From the NCBI GenBank assembly GCA_003956705.1, contig QZCP01000135.1:12644-76643 (forward strand): a stretch of DNA of 64,000 nt. The letters run 5' to 3'. The translations under genes were made by a program, and so were the position numbers. Numbering within the stretch: the stretch's first letter is position 1; each line of letters opens with the position of its first letter. The notes under the pieces were generated by a model, which saw only the letters and a list, made by a program, of their open reading frames with translations, was not told the DNA's origin and made no database searches. Shown here one piece after another: positions 11,366 to 22,327 of this stretch. The stretch comes from Brevipalpus yothersi (taxonomy: Eukaryota; Arthropoda; Arachnida; Trombidiformes; Tenuipalpidae).

Positions 11366-13364
11366 GAATTGAAAAATAAAGAAATTTTTCATCAATGTAA
11401 TCTTTTTGTCCACTCGAACCACAAACTTTTGGACTCGTTCTTGGTTCTTTATACCCCGAACTGATGGTATCTTACCTCTTCTTGTACTTCTTGTTCCTCT
11501 TTTCTTCTTTACTGCTTCTCTATATATCTCTACTACTCTGACTGCAATCCTTTGATTATTTGAATGCTTTTTCTGTGTCATATACAGATCTGAATTCATC
11601 CTGAGTCCTCACCTGAACTTTGAATATTCAGAATTCCTTCTCTTGTGATAGTCCTCTTTGCTTCGAGTATATAGCGTCTGTAGTTTTGTTCTCTTTGCTC
11701 CACCAAGAGTACACTGATCTACATTTTTTTGTACCTAAGAGAAAATAAGAGAAAAGGACTTATTCGATGCGTTTTGTTGAGTTTAACCAAAACCAACAGC
11801 ACCAATTGTTTGTTGAAACCAAACAATTGATGACGCATATGGAGCTCGAAAACTTCCCATAACCGGAGAAAGAAACTTTGCTTGATATTATCAGTTATTA
11901 TTGACAAGTCATCGATTTTCGAAAATCTATCATTTATCACAACTTTTAAGATTATTATCTTTTCCAGCTTGATAAGATAGCTGAAAAACTTATCTCAACT
12001 ATTTCTTATCGGATCGAGAAATCAACCACAATACCAATACAATATGTGAAAAACTTTTCATTATTTCTCTGGCTTTTTTTCTTGAACTTTTTCTGCTTTA
12101 TCATTCCTTTGCGATTAATCTCTGAAGAAATCTGATAATGTATCTATCCAGAAGAATCATAAAAAAAATTGTTCAACTGAAAAGCATTCAAATTTCTCGA
12201 ACAATTTTGTACTGATGAAAGTTCAGCATCAAATATCCATAGAAACCAGAAAAGAAAATCTGACAAATTTTCAGATTAAGAGATTCGAGATTATACACTC
12301 AGATTCATAGTTGCAGAGAGAATCTATGCGAACGCGTACAGAAGAGGCTAAAAGTTTAAGAATTGCTTGATTTTTGCTTTTAATTCAATTTAAAATTTAA
12401 AATCGATAATCTTCAAAATCTTCAAATTACAGAGTTTACAAGAATTGAATCATCTGGTTCTGAAGGGTTTCAGATCGTCCCGGTTAAAATAATTCTTCAC
12501 TTGTGAACTCTTTGCATTCAGATCGAGTAGGTGTGTGATAAGAAGGTGTTTTCTACTCTGAATCCAGATAAATTTTCTGGCGATGAAATCTCTACACCAC
12601 TAATCCTTGAGTCCTAATACGATTGTCAAACTAACCTCTCTAAATGATACATTTTTGCATGGAAATCAACCTCAGTATGTGTATTTACTCATGTTCATCT
12701 GTTAACTTAACATTCTCAGATTACACGCATTCCGGTATATTCTGACCATGAATTCGTTTGATTGATGGGTGGCTGGAAGAATGTAACCAATTTCTGCTTA
12801 AATCAGAGAAAATTTCACGTCTCATCAGTATTATTTAATGCTCATCACGCGCTCTGACGAAATATTAACGTAAGAGCAAGGCCAACAAGTCAGAGAAGAG
12901 AGTTTCTTTTCACTCACTGATAGTTTCACAGATAGTCATCTTAATTAAGTGAATTATCATTTACAAAACCATTTCCTCCCTTTCACTGTTCATATCAGTA
13001 TTGTCTGATATCCATCAAGTTTCATCTCTGATCTTCCAGATAGAAGAGGTAAAATATTTCTGCTCAAAAGCATCAGCATCTCTCTCTCTCGCCCTACATG
13101 TGAGTGTGTTACAGTCGATTCTCCACCTCAACCTTCTGGCGTTTTAATTCCTACAGTGTTTCGTTCTCTTCACTCTTTCATCATCATCGGCGAGTCGAGC
13201 CTCTCTCTCTTTCTCTGGTTTATCACTGTTTTTTAATCCTTTTTCCTCCTCTATCCAACCTCTTTCCTTTTCTTGCGAAATTTTTGGCTTTATTCTCTCC
13301 TCTTGCACCAGTTTCTTGAACAGACTTGTGTGTGCTTGTGATTACTTGAAAAATTATCTCTGCC
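11366..13364. other. Intergenic region, CDC73 to PSAT1
   Basis: The first ~30 bp is CDC73 3' UTR. Positions 11390-11720 contain open minus-strand stretches with acceptor- and donor-like signals (see findings), not firm enough to call a gene. A 10-bp perfect inverted repeat with a 7-nt loop lies at 11803-11829. The remainder is AT-rich and featureless until a pyrimidine-rich segment at 13080-13320 that is probably PSAT1 promoter or 5' UTR. Confidence 0.5.
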
Positions 13365-13864
13365 ATGTCCACTCATCGAGCTATCAACTTTTCTGCTGGA
13401 CCATCCAAGGTTCCCGAAGAGGTAAGTCAACCCTTTGCTTTGAGTCAATCATGTTAGATTTTCTGCATTCAAACTTGATGGATATAAATGATCCAATGAG
13501 TATAGTTCTCTGGTTTGATCTTTCCTAGGTTCTTCGTGAAGCTCAAGCGGAACTGCTCAATTATGATGGAACTGGGATCAGTGTTATGGGTGAGTCATGA
13601 GAATTAATTCAATCACACTCATGTGATGTGCCTTATTTGTTTCATAGAATGGGGTATTGAAATCTAATAATCTAATAATTTTCATCTTTTCGACACAGAA
13701 CTCAGCCATAGATCATCAACATTTGGAAAAATCATCACAGATACGGAAAAAGATCTGAGAGATGTTCTGTGAGTGTTTTATCATATCTTTTCGATTTTAG
13801 GCAAGATTATGTTGGGATAACTCCCCTGATAAATTACCAGACTGTTATTTTCTGGTGAAACTTA

Positions 13865-13915
<51 letters not shown>

Positions 13916-14923
13916 TATGATATTTTCTCCTGATTCAGCTCAATCCCAGACAGTTATTCAGTCTTGTTTATGCATGGCGGTGGCACAGGACAGTTCGCTT
14001 CGATCCCATTGAATTTACTTCAAAACAAGAGCGATGTTGCCGATTACCTTGTCACTGGATCCTGGTCAGACAAAGCCAAGAAAGAGGCAGATAAATATGT
14101 CACTGCGAAGGAAGTTGTGCCGAAGAGGAAAAACTACCAGAACGTCCCCGATCCCAGTGAATGGAGTCTGTCTCCAAATGCCAAATATTTCTACTATTGT
14201 GACAATGAAACCATCTATGGAGTCGAGTTTCCCAATATTCCTTCACTGAATAATGGAGCTTACCTAGTGGCCGACATGTCTTCCAATTTTCTCACTCGCC
14301 AATTTGATGTTACGAAATACGGTCTTATCTATGCAGCTGTTCAAAAAAATGTGGGAATCGCTGGATTGGCAATTGTGATCATACGAAATGACCTGATCGG
14401 TGATCCAATGGCAATCACGCCATCAGTCCTCAATTTCAAGTTGATGAAAGAAAATAAATCTCTTTACAACACTCCACCGTGCTTCCAGTGAGTTTTCTCA
14501 TCCATCAGATGATTATCGTGTGGTTAACCTTGGCTTAAAATTGTTTTTTTCAGAATTTATATTACTGGCTTGTTTCTGAAGTGGATAAAGAAAAATGGAG
14601 GTCTGAAAGCGATGGAAGAGCTAAGTCAAAAGAAATCATCACTCATCTATGATGTGATTGATAATTCGTCTGGCTTCTATTCCTCACCTGTTGAAAGATC
14701 ATGTCGAAGTAGAGTGACCATTCCTTTCCGTGTGGGAGGCTCAGAGGGTAACCCAGAGTTGGAGGCAAAATTTCTCAAAGAAGCTGAAGCCCTCCATATG
14801 GTGCAATTGAAAGGTCACAGATCTGTGGGAGGTATTCGAGCTTCGCTCTATAATGCCATGACACTGGAAGAAACCAAGGTTCTGGAGAAATTCATGAGAG
14901 ACTTTGCACTTAGAAATGCTTAA
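13365..14923 (+). CDS. PSAT1: Phosphoserine aminotransferase
   Basis: Five exons: 13365-13421, 13529-13589, 13699-13768, 13939-14487 and 14554-14923, giving 368 aa (human about 370). It is a PLP enzyme converting 3-phosphohydroxypyruvate plus glutamate to phosphoserine, the second step of cytosolic serine synthesis. The protein starts MSTHRAINFSAGPSKVPEEV, with LSHRSSTFGKII and LFMHGGGTGQFASIPLNL matching the family. The PLP lysine is in YAAVQKNVGIAG, preceded by VADMSSNF. The C-terminal domain has RSRVTIPFRVGG and LKGHRSVGGIRASLYNAM. Intron 3 carries a (CT)n run at 13871-13907 about 30 bp before its acceptor. An AATAAA at 14941-14946 implies a short 3' UTR. The gene converges on DNAJC8. Confidence 0.96.
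13871..13907. repeat. (CT)n microsatellite in PSAT1 intron 3
   Basis: 37-bp run in the same sense as the gene, ending 31 bp before the intron's acceptor; it probably serves as part of the polypyrimidine tract. Confidence 0.95.
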
Positions 14924-15450
14924 TTTTCTTTTCCACTCTAAATAAAATGATCAGAATTTGATAGGCTCTCTATAAGTTCTCACTCGTTATCATTTGATTT
15001 ACATAAAAGATATCTGAGACATCTTTTTTATTCAATCATCACAAAGGATTAGAATTTCCAGTTGCAAAATAATTTAAATCTTTTCCACCAACGCTTATTG
15101 TTGATGAAAGTGTATCTGATATTTGTCTCGTGGATCAAGGATATGAAGGACCCCATGGTCAATGAACAATTGTGAAATGTATGAATTTGAGAGTGTTTGT
15201 AGCTTTGATCCTCAACTGTTGAGGTATCATGACAAAAATCAATATACCACTCTGAAAACTCGAAGGGCTTGGGCACCAAAATCAACGTTTTCTTTCATTC
15301 CACCATCCAAATCGTCTATTCATCTTTATCTAAAATCGTGAGCTCTTGGGTCATGTCCATTTAGAAAACGCCAGGTCGAAAAAAAATCAGCCACAGATTA
15401 TCAACTAATCGGGCACTGATTAAGTGATGCCAAACACACAGGTCAACACA
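14924..15450. other. Convergent 3' region of PSAT1 and DNAJC8
   Basis: 527 bp between two converging stop codons. It holds the PSAT1 AATAAA at 14941-14946 and presumably both 3' UTRs. I see no further gene; a 78-codon minus-strand frame at 15049-15285 lacks any family resemblance. Confidence 0.5.
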
Positions 15451-16394
15451 TCACTTTGCCTCAGGTCTATGGCGGGGAGGCTTGAACAGTCCAGCTTTGC
15501 TTTTTTTACCTTTATTTTGAAATGCTTTCCAACTGCTTACACGAATTTCTCGACTCTCTTCATAGTTTTTATTCCATTCTTTTTCTTGCATTTTCTTTTC
15601 TTCCTCTTCGATTTCCTCTTCGCGCTTTCTTTTCCTCTCCTCTTGATCACGTTCTTCAAGAGCTCGTCTTCTCCTCTCTGGAAAATTCATAATCAAATTA
15701 GAACAAAGAGAAAGATCAATCAATCATGATCATCTTACCATAATCAGCAAACAATTTCATAACCATAACACTGAGAGCATGTTTATATTTTTCCGGATCA
15801 TCTTCATCCACGCGAAGATCTCGTTTTCCCTCTTTTCGAAGCTTTTTCTTCTTCTCCTCGATCACTTGATTCACCTTAAACTTGGCTTCTTCCACAACTT
15901 CCATTGCTCGACTCCTGGTCTTGTCATCTTCCAGGCATCGATATGCTTTGTTTACGACATCAAAAGCCGTCTGTGCTTTCTCCCTATTGTCCAAATTTTT
16001 ATCAGGATGCAAAAGAATTGACAATTTTTTATATTGTTTGCGTACCTCTTCTGGAGTCGCATCAAAATCAACCTATCAAATATAACACACAAATAATAAC
16101 GGAGTGAAAGATGATATTATTGATCTTTTTTCTTCTCCCTTGATACACACACAAGAACAAGCTTAACTCTCATCTATTACACATACATTTAAAGGAAGGT
16201 TTTCAACTTACCATCAACACACTGAATGGATTGAGATTGGCGTATGAAGATCCAGGTCGAAGTAGACGTTGAATTTGAATTTCAGATGTGTACACCGAAT
16301 CACGTTCCTCAATTTTGGATACTTCTGAAATGAAAGCTTTTAAAATTGCTTCTTTTTGATCTCCATCTGTTTTACTATGAGTTGATGATGCCAT
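15451..16394 (-). CDS. DNAJC8: DnaJ homolog subfamily C member 8 (spliceosome-associated J protein)
   Basis: Three minus-strand exons, 16394-16212, 16072-15739 and 15677-15451, encode 247 aa (human 253). DNAJC8/SPF31 is a nuclear J-domain protein associated with spliceosomes; the J domain stimulates Hsp70. The J domain begins at YANLNPFSVLM, crosses intron 1 to VDFDATPEEVRKQYKKLSIL, and carries the essential HPD tripeptide in LLHPDKN. It continues with AFDVVNKAYRCLEDD. The C-terminal half is a long charged helix with runs of Lys, Glu and Arg, then the family-typical EWNKNYEESREIRVSSW and a short basic tail. Introns are 139 and 61 bp. The start ATG is about 840 bp from the ATG14 start on the opposite strand, so the two genes may share a divergent promoter. 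Confidence 0.92.
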
Positions 16395-17231
16395 GGTGCC
16401 TCACAAATCGCAAACGAAAAAGAAAAATCTTGATCCTCTCAAATTTAACTCGAATTTGGACAATCAATCACTGACAGACACACCAAATCACACTCACAAT
16501 ACTTGGAATGGCGCAAAATAGAAATTCAAATAATATCCATGACTAATTGACAATATAAATCACCATCAATCACCTAAAAAAAGCCCAGCCGAGCTTACAC
16601 CATGAAAATTATCAAAAACATTTTCGCATGTTTTGTTTCATATTGCAAACTGCGCAACGCAATGCTGATGATCGAGGTTCATCAATTTTTGTTGTGTTTT
16701 GAGAAGATGAACTGGTGCAATAACCAGGATAATCATCATCAAGATTAATTTTTTTCTTCCATCTCTCTCTCTCCATTTAGAGGGATTCTTCTTTTTTTGG
16801 TGGACATATATTATATATTTATATAAACATTTTCATCCACATGTGTACAGAATGATTTTGTAGGTTGAATAATATCTTCAAAGACAGAGCTCTTGTGATC
16901 AACACACATACATACGCTCACATGCAACAACAACAACAACAACAAGTACAGCAACAAGGATTAATGTTTTGCTGAGTATTCAATTGTTTATGTAAGGAAA
17001 AAAATTAATGAAGATACAGTGTACTTGAGCGTATTATATAAAATTATTATATATATATTGTGCATCTTAATTCTCATCGATCTCGTCGTAATTGTTTTTT
17101 CTTCTGTTTGTTTACTTTTTGTTTGTGATCAAGTGTACCTGTTTATACTCAACAGAGAAGGTTGTTGATTGATTATCGACAATCAAATTCGGGTGGTGAA
17201 AACAAATAATCATCTCTTGATAGGATATTAC
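16395..17231. other. Divergent promoter region, DNAJC8 / ATG14
   Basis: 837 bp between two divergent start codons. It contains a CAA repeat at about 16925-16945 and AT-rich TATATA stretches at 16806-16825 and 17033-17060. I cannot assign start sites. Confidence 0.4.
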
Positions 17232-18788
17232 ATGGCTTCAGATCAAGAGGTCGATATCAAATGTTTTGTTTGTGAAAATGAAAGAAATTGCTTCTCATTT
17301 TTGTGTCCATCGTGTGTATCTAAGGGTGATTTTACATCATCCAAGTGTTCCCAGACATCATACGGTGGCAGTCTACTGTCCAATTCACGTCTCTTAACTT
17401 TATCATCGACTCAGCATGCAAATGGCTCATCACGATTGAAAGAAAAGTTTTACGAAAAAAAGCAAAGGCTATGGGACCTAGAGGAACAACATCGAGATAT
17501 CAATCAAAAGCTAGAACAATTATTGGAAGAAAATAGACAATTAGAGGCTATAGAGCAACTGATATCTAATTATGAATTCAAAATTGCTTCACTACAAAAG
17601 CTAATCAAAGAGTTGAAGGTTGAATTAGCTAAATCAGAATCCCTCTCCAGAAAGTTGGCTTCCAGAGAGCAAGATCTTCGAAGAAGTCGAGAGAATCGTG
17701 AAAAAAGTATTTTTCACACACGAAATCAAATATCTCAAATCCAATCAAGAATCAAACAAGCTGAACAGGAACGTGAACGTCTTCTCAAAGAAATCAAAAT
17801 ATTTACCAAAGAAAGTATATCACAACTCAAGCGTTATATTTTCCCTTTTAATGCATCCAACAGTCCACCATTGTCTTCGGAACAAATAATTGGCTATCAT
17901 GTAGATGCTGGGGATACGATTGATGGATCTGGGCCTCTTGCAGGATGTAGTAACACTGGACTACGATCAGATTATCAAGCTTCTGATGAGCATGCTTTTT
18001 TAACCACTTCAACTTCCTGTGAGCCACCATCCATGGATTCATGGTCCAATATCCACTTCTCCAATACACGCTACAACATTGTGGAATCATGGATTCCACG
18101 AGATTCCGTATCTCGTGAATACTGTGAGTGGTCACTTCAGCAGCGTGAGCATTCCAAGATGAGCCCAGCAGCATCAATAAATGAGGTTAAAACTCGAGAC
18201 AATGTTGCTTATCGTGTATCTGCTGCGCTCGCATTTATCACTCAAATGTTGACTGTTGTTTCCTATTATATGGATGTGCGTTTTCCCAAAAGACTTTCTT
18301 TTGTCGAATTTTTTACAAAATATTCTGACTCAGGAAGTGAGCTTCTTCTTTCCGAAGAGGAATTACTTCACAAAGTCGCCAAGTTAGATGCCAATTTAGT
18401 TTATTTATGCCTTTCTCAACGAGTTCAACCTTCTCTAATTGAACCAACAATTCCTGGTAAAAATTTAGATCTACTTCTGAATCCTAATCTTTCTGACTTG
18501 GGAACATTTGGACAACCTCTATATATCGATTCAGAGACTCATCAGCGAGTGGAAGAGGCTCTTCAAGCAGACTATAGACTTTATCCAGAATCCGATAATC
18601 AGGAATATATTCTCAATGAGCCCTATGACGAAGATTTTATCGAAAATGACTGGGAACCTGTGCATTCATCGACTCCGTACGTTGAGCTGGTAAGCTCACA
18701 GCAAGCAGCAAGTATCACCGGAGGATTTGTTTCATCTTTTGCGGCCACAGCTCTCAACTCTTTAACATCATTTATTCGCAAAAAGTGA
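17232..18788 (+). CDS. ATG14: ATG14 / Barkor, autophagy-specific PI3K complex subunit
   Basis: Single-exon gene, 518 aa (human 492). ATG14 directs the Vps34-Vps15-Beclin-1 lipid kinase to ER sites where autophagosomes form. The N-terminus has the expected cysteine pairs: CFVCENERNC then LCPSC. Residues ~70-200 are coiled coil (KEKFYEKKQRLWDLEEQH, many Leu/Glu/Lys heptads), the Beclin-1 binding region. The C-terminal half has the conserved YNIVESWIPRDS, NVAYRVSAALAFITQMLTVV and ELLHKVAKLDANLVYLCLSQ segments, and LDLLLNPNLSDLG. The extreme C-terminus (GGFVSSFAATALNSLTSFIR) looks like the amphipathic helix of the BATS membrane-curvature domain. I chose the ATG at 17232; the frame extends upstream only with non-ATG codons. 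Beclin-1, its partner, is encoded at 52.7-54.9 kb. Confidence 0.9.
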   Translation: MASDQEVDIKCFVCENERNCFSFLCPSCVSKGDFTSSKCSQTSYGGSLLSNSRLLTLSSTQHANGSSRLKEKFYEKKQRLWDLEEQHRDINQKLEQLLEENRQLEAIEQLISNYEFKIASLQKLIKELKVELAKSESLSRKLASREQDLRRSRENREKSIFHTRNQISQIQSRIKQAEQERERLLKEIKIFTKESISQLKRYIFPFNASNSPPLSSEQIIGYHVDAGDTIDGSGPLAGCSNTGLRSDYQASDEHAFLTTSTSCEPPSMDSWSNIHFSNTRYNIVESWIPRDSVSREYCEWSLQQREHSKMSPAASINEVKTRDNVAYRVSAALAFITQMLTVVSYYMDVRFPKRLSFVEFFTKYSDSGSELLLSEEELLHKVAKLDANLVYLCLSQRVQPSLIEPTIPGKNLDLLLNPNLSDLGTFGQPLYIDSETHQRVEEALQADYRLYPESDNQEYILNEPYDEDFIENDWEPVHSSTPYVELVSSQQAASITGGFVSSFAATALNSLTSFIRKK

Positions 18789-19169
18789 ATTGTAGAAAAA
18801 TCTCTACGAGTAATCACTATTTCCTCGTTTATTGTTTTATCTACACATTTTGAAGATAACGAGATGAGTGCATTAGGGAGAAAGACCGAGAATAGATTAT
18901 TCTATTTATTCCATTGCACCAAACATCGATAAACTAGCTTTTTGTTCTCCATTTTTGTGGAGACTTTTCACTCTTTATGATACTCTTCCTGTGAGTATCG
19001 AGAGAAAACACGTCAAGAGTCCTCCATAACTTTCTTCATGACTCTAATTCGTATTAAAGAACACGTTATTTACAATCTTCCAGCCTTACAATTGATTATG
19101 TGTATGATTTTGATGAAGAATCGAGATTATCTTGTCTTTTTCCAGTACCCTCGATTGAATTGAATCCCT
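18789..19169. other. Short intergenic region after ATG14
   Basis: 381 bp of AT-rich sequence, presumably the 3' UTRs of ATG14 and of the converging small membrane protein gene. Nothing else is visible. Confidence 0.5.
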
Positions 19170-19523
19170 TCAAATCAAAACATCAAATTCATTTAGCCTC
19201 AAACGAACCATCAAAGTGAAAGCGGGGAAAGCCATCACAAGCAGGGCTAAAGGAATTATTTGCCAACCAAATACAACAAAAAATGCGATGATAAAATCTA
19301 TCATAAGTATCAAGCTGGTCAGCAGTAGATAGAGGAAAACTTCTCTGTAGATACCGTAAAGTCCAAAAAGTAGAATAGGATAATTGAATATATGAAACAT
19401 TATACCAGTAGCACTCATTTGATGTGATTCGAAGATGAGGACAAAGGTGTAGAGGAAAAGCACTACTTGCGTCCAGATCATAGTAGCCTGTCTCGTAATA
19501 CTATAAAGAAATCGCCAATCCAT
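19170..19523 (-). CDS. Small multi-pass membrane protein, unrecognised
   Basis: A 117-aa open frame starting at an ATG (19523). Most of it is hydrophobic: a likely membrane segment at ~14-32 (MIWTQVVLFLYTFVLIFES) and a nearly continuous hydrophobic stretch from ~44 to 108 that could hold three more (NYPILLFGLYGIY, FLYLLLTSLILMIDFIIAFF, IPLALLVMAFPAFTLMV). It ends in RLRLNEFDVLI. I recognise no family. It could be a complete gene or the last exon of one, since an acceptor-like CAG precedes the ATG. It converges with ATG14 and lies downstream of the CEP83-like gene on the same strand. Confidence 0.5.
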   Translation of the reverse strand: MDWRFLYSITRQATMIWTQVVLFLYTFVLIFESHQMSATGIMFHIFNYPILLFGLYGIYREVFLYLLLTSLILMIDFIIAFFVVFGWQIIPLALLVMAFPAFTLMVRLRLNEFDVLI

Positions 19524-19880
19524 ACTGCAGTTGATGAATAGTACACTTGATACAAATTATCACCTGGAATATGACTCACAGAAGAATGGTTCAAAGAACT
19601 TGAGAACGAATAAATCAGAACTGAGAGTTCTTTCGTCAAACTTTTGATCACATTTATCAGAAAATAACGCCTCTAGATCATAGAGATTGTATCTATGACA
19701 TTCTCACTTCTCTGATCCTGGTAATTTGATTCATTTAAGCCAGGGAATATAAAAATCTACACGAGCAAATGCAAGGAATATCTGACACTTTGTGCGTGTG
19801 AAAATTTACCAAAATTAGACAAAATTCACTAATTTTTCCATGAAATGGGTCAGCAGTTGTGAAATTGATTTATCTTAACC
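19524..19880. other. Short intergenic region
   Basis: 357 bp between the small membrane protein start and the CEP83-like stop, both on the minus strand. It must contain the promoter of the former if that is a separate gene. No motif stands out. Confidence 0.4.
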
Positions 19881-21835
19881 CTAATGAATCTGTTTGAATC
19901 GAGTTTGAATTTGCCCTGATGAATCAGCGACTTTTTGAGAAGCACTAAGTATTTCATATTTTCGCTTCAGTTCTTTGTAATGCTTCTTCAGATCCTTGTG
20001 TACCTTGGTAGAAACACTTTCGGCCTGGACTTTTTCCAACTCTTGAACCTTACCTTCTAGATATTTGACTTTGGATTGCAGTTTCTCCACAAGTGCCACA
20101 TTTTGCTTGCATCTAATTTTCATCTCTTCTCGATCCTGATGCTTTTGACGATACTCTTCTTGTAGATGATCAAACTTCTGACGAACTTCATCTCGCTCAT
20201 CATCGACAAGTTTACGCAATCTGAGAAAGTCTCTGTCTCTTTCAGCTTTGAAATCAAGCAGCTCTTTTCTTTCCGCTTCCAATTGACCTTTGAGAGTGAA
20301 GTAATCTTCCTGAGCTCGATCTCGCTGTACAGTTAAATCTTTGTTGGTCACATTAACCTCTGCTAGGTCTTCTTTCAACTTGCTCATATCATCAATTAAC
20401 GATTTGCGCTCTTTTTTCAAGGTGAGCATTTCCTCTTGTTGACTCAAGAGTGTTTCAACCTTAGCTTGCAGTAGAACATTGTCTTTTTCCAGATTCATTG
20501 ATCTCTCAATACTTTGTTCTAAGGATGCACGCATTTTATCAAGTTCTTGCTTTAGTCGAGCTCGATCTTCAGATATTTCAGTGATCTGGGATTCAAGTGA
20601 TAGTCTAAGGAAACACATATACAAATGTAAATGAATTGATGCGTCTAGATAAAAGATTAACATACTTTTTGGCTTCCATATTTTTCAATTCGTGATTCCG
20701 AATAGATTCAATCTCCATTAAATATTTCTCTTTATGCTGTTCAAGTGAATTCTCGAGTTTTCTTATAGTTTCATCTCTTTTTCTCAGATCATCTCTGAGA
20801 ACTGGAAGAGAAAAGTACAATATTATTCACTAGATCACAATCTTCAGTTTAACACTCACGTTTCATTAAGTCTTGTTGGCGGATTTTATCCATTTCCAAT
20901 TCATTTTTCTCCTTGATCAACTGTCGCTTTAGCATATCTTTTTCATTATCAATCATCTTTCGATGCTGTTCCATCTTCTCCTGATGACTTGAATGCTGTT
21001 TTTCCATATGTTTGATTTCAATCAGCAAATTTTCTCTTTCTTGCCTCAATTCTTCAACCAAACCTTCAAGTTTACGATTTTCATCTGTTGTCTTCGAAAG
21101 CTGAGATTGTAGATGGCTCATTTGTCTATCGCTGTGTATTATGGCCTTTTCATAGTCTTGACTAGATGTTTCCAACTTGTTTCGTATTTTTTCACACTCC
21201 AGAATACTTTCTTCAAAAGCTTGCCTTTTTTCTTGCAATTTGACCATGAGCCTCTGATTTTCTTCGTACAGAGCATTCATTCTCTGTCCTTCAGGCGTTT
21301 TACTAGACTCAATAAGCCTCATTTTGAGATTGTCTTTCTCTTTTTGCACCAAATTCAGCTCTAGTTGAGATTCAAGACGAACTCTCTCAATTGAGTCGAC
21401 CAGCTCTTTTTCAAGATGCTGGATCCGTTGCTTTGCCACACTGAGTTCCCCTGATAGGCGCTCTCGTTCTTTCTCCAGTCGATGGATGAGCTCTTTCCAT
21501 TCAGATTCAATTTTGTGCCTCAAAACATCAGGACTATTGTTTTGCATTTGTTTTCTCATAGTTTCGAGAAGTTCATCTCTTTCTCTCAGCTGATTACGCA
21601 GTTCAACTATTTCATTCTCAACCTTTTTTCGTTGGTTTTTCACAGCGACAAATTGATCCTTGAGAAGATAAAAATTTGCCCTCAATTGTTCAAACCGCTC
21701 TCTTTCGTCTTTCAATAGCTGACGGAGACCTCTTCTCTGTTGCTCATCATGGTCAGCAGTCCATAAACTGACCATTGGCGTGACGATTTCACCCTCATCT
21801 TCACTAAGATCATCTTTCGGATTTTCTCCCTGCAT
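19881..21835 (-). CDS. CEP83: CEP83-like centriolar distal-appendage coiled-coil protein
   Basis: Three exons, 21835-20860, 20801-20666 and 20604-19881, give 611 aa. After an acidic N-terminus (DDLSEDEGEIV) nearly the whole protein is coiled coil rich in Glu, Lys, Arg, Gln and Leu. The first helix resembles CEP83/CCDC41: LLKDERERFEQLRANFYLLK, then a region with DVLRHKIESEWKELIHRLE. The end (YLEGKVQELEKVQ, then KDLKKHYKELKRKYEIL) also parallels the CEP83 C-terminus. CEP83 organises distal appendages needed for docking the mother centriole in ciliogenesis. Long coiled coils resemble one another by composition, so another centrosomal or golgin-type protein is possible. Introns are 58 and 61 bp. 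The gene is tandem with, and downstream of, TFB2M. Confidence 0.65.
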
Positions 21836-22327
21836 ATTGGAAAAAATTCATCTGACCTAGAAGAAACTGGAAAATTTAGATTTTATTAGCTTAGATTATC
21901 ATCAGTGAGATGACTCACCTCACAGTCCCAAGGGTAGCAGAGAACAACCTAGCGATCAAAAACTTTTCCGTTAGCACTGAGTCTTAGATTGGCACATGTC
22001 TATATGGGAAGCTCATGGTGAATTGCTGATATTGGTTTCAACCAGAAGAGCATAGTTGCATCAGAAAAAATTTATTATTTCGGAAGCAATAAAATAGAGA
22101 AACATTTGGAACAATGTTTTGCTCGATGAACGATGACAATAAATACCATAGAAACCAAGTCCAAAAGTCAGCCCCCTTTTTCGATCTGCATGTCAGTCAC
22201 CCATGTCTCCCAACAAGAGCGATATTTCATTGACTTTCCGATCGATCCGAATTATCATCAAGCTGATGCAGAGGAATTTCACTTCTGAAACGCTAATCAT
22301 GGCCCATATTGTGGAAAGACTCTAATA
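21836..22327. other. Intergenic region between TFB2M and CEP83-like genes
   Basis: 492 bp between the TFB2M stop and the CEP83-like start, both on the minus strand. It should hold the TFB2M 3' UTR and the CEP83-like promoter. No recognisable element was seen. Confidence 0.4.
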
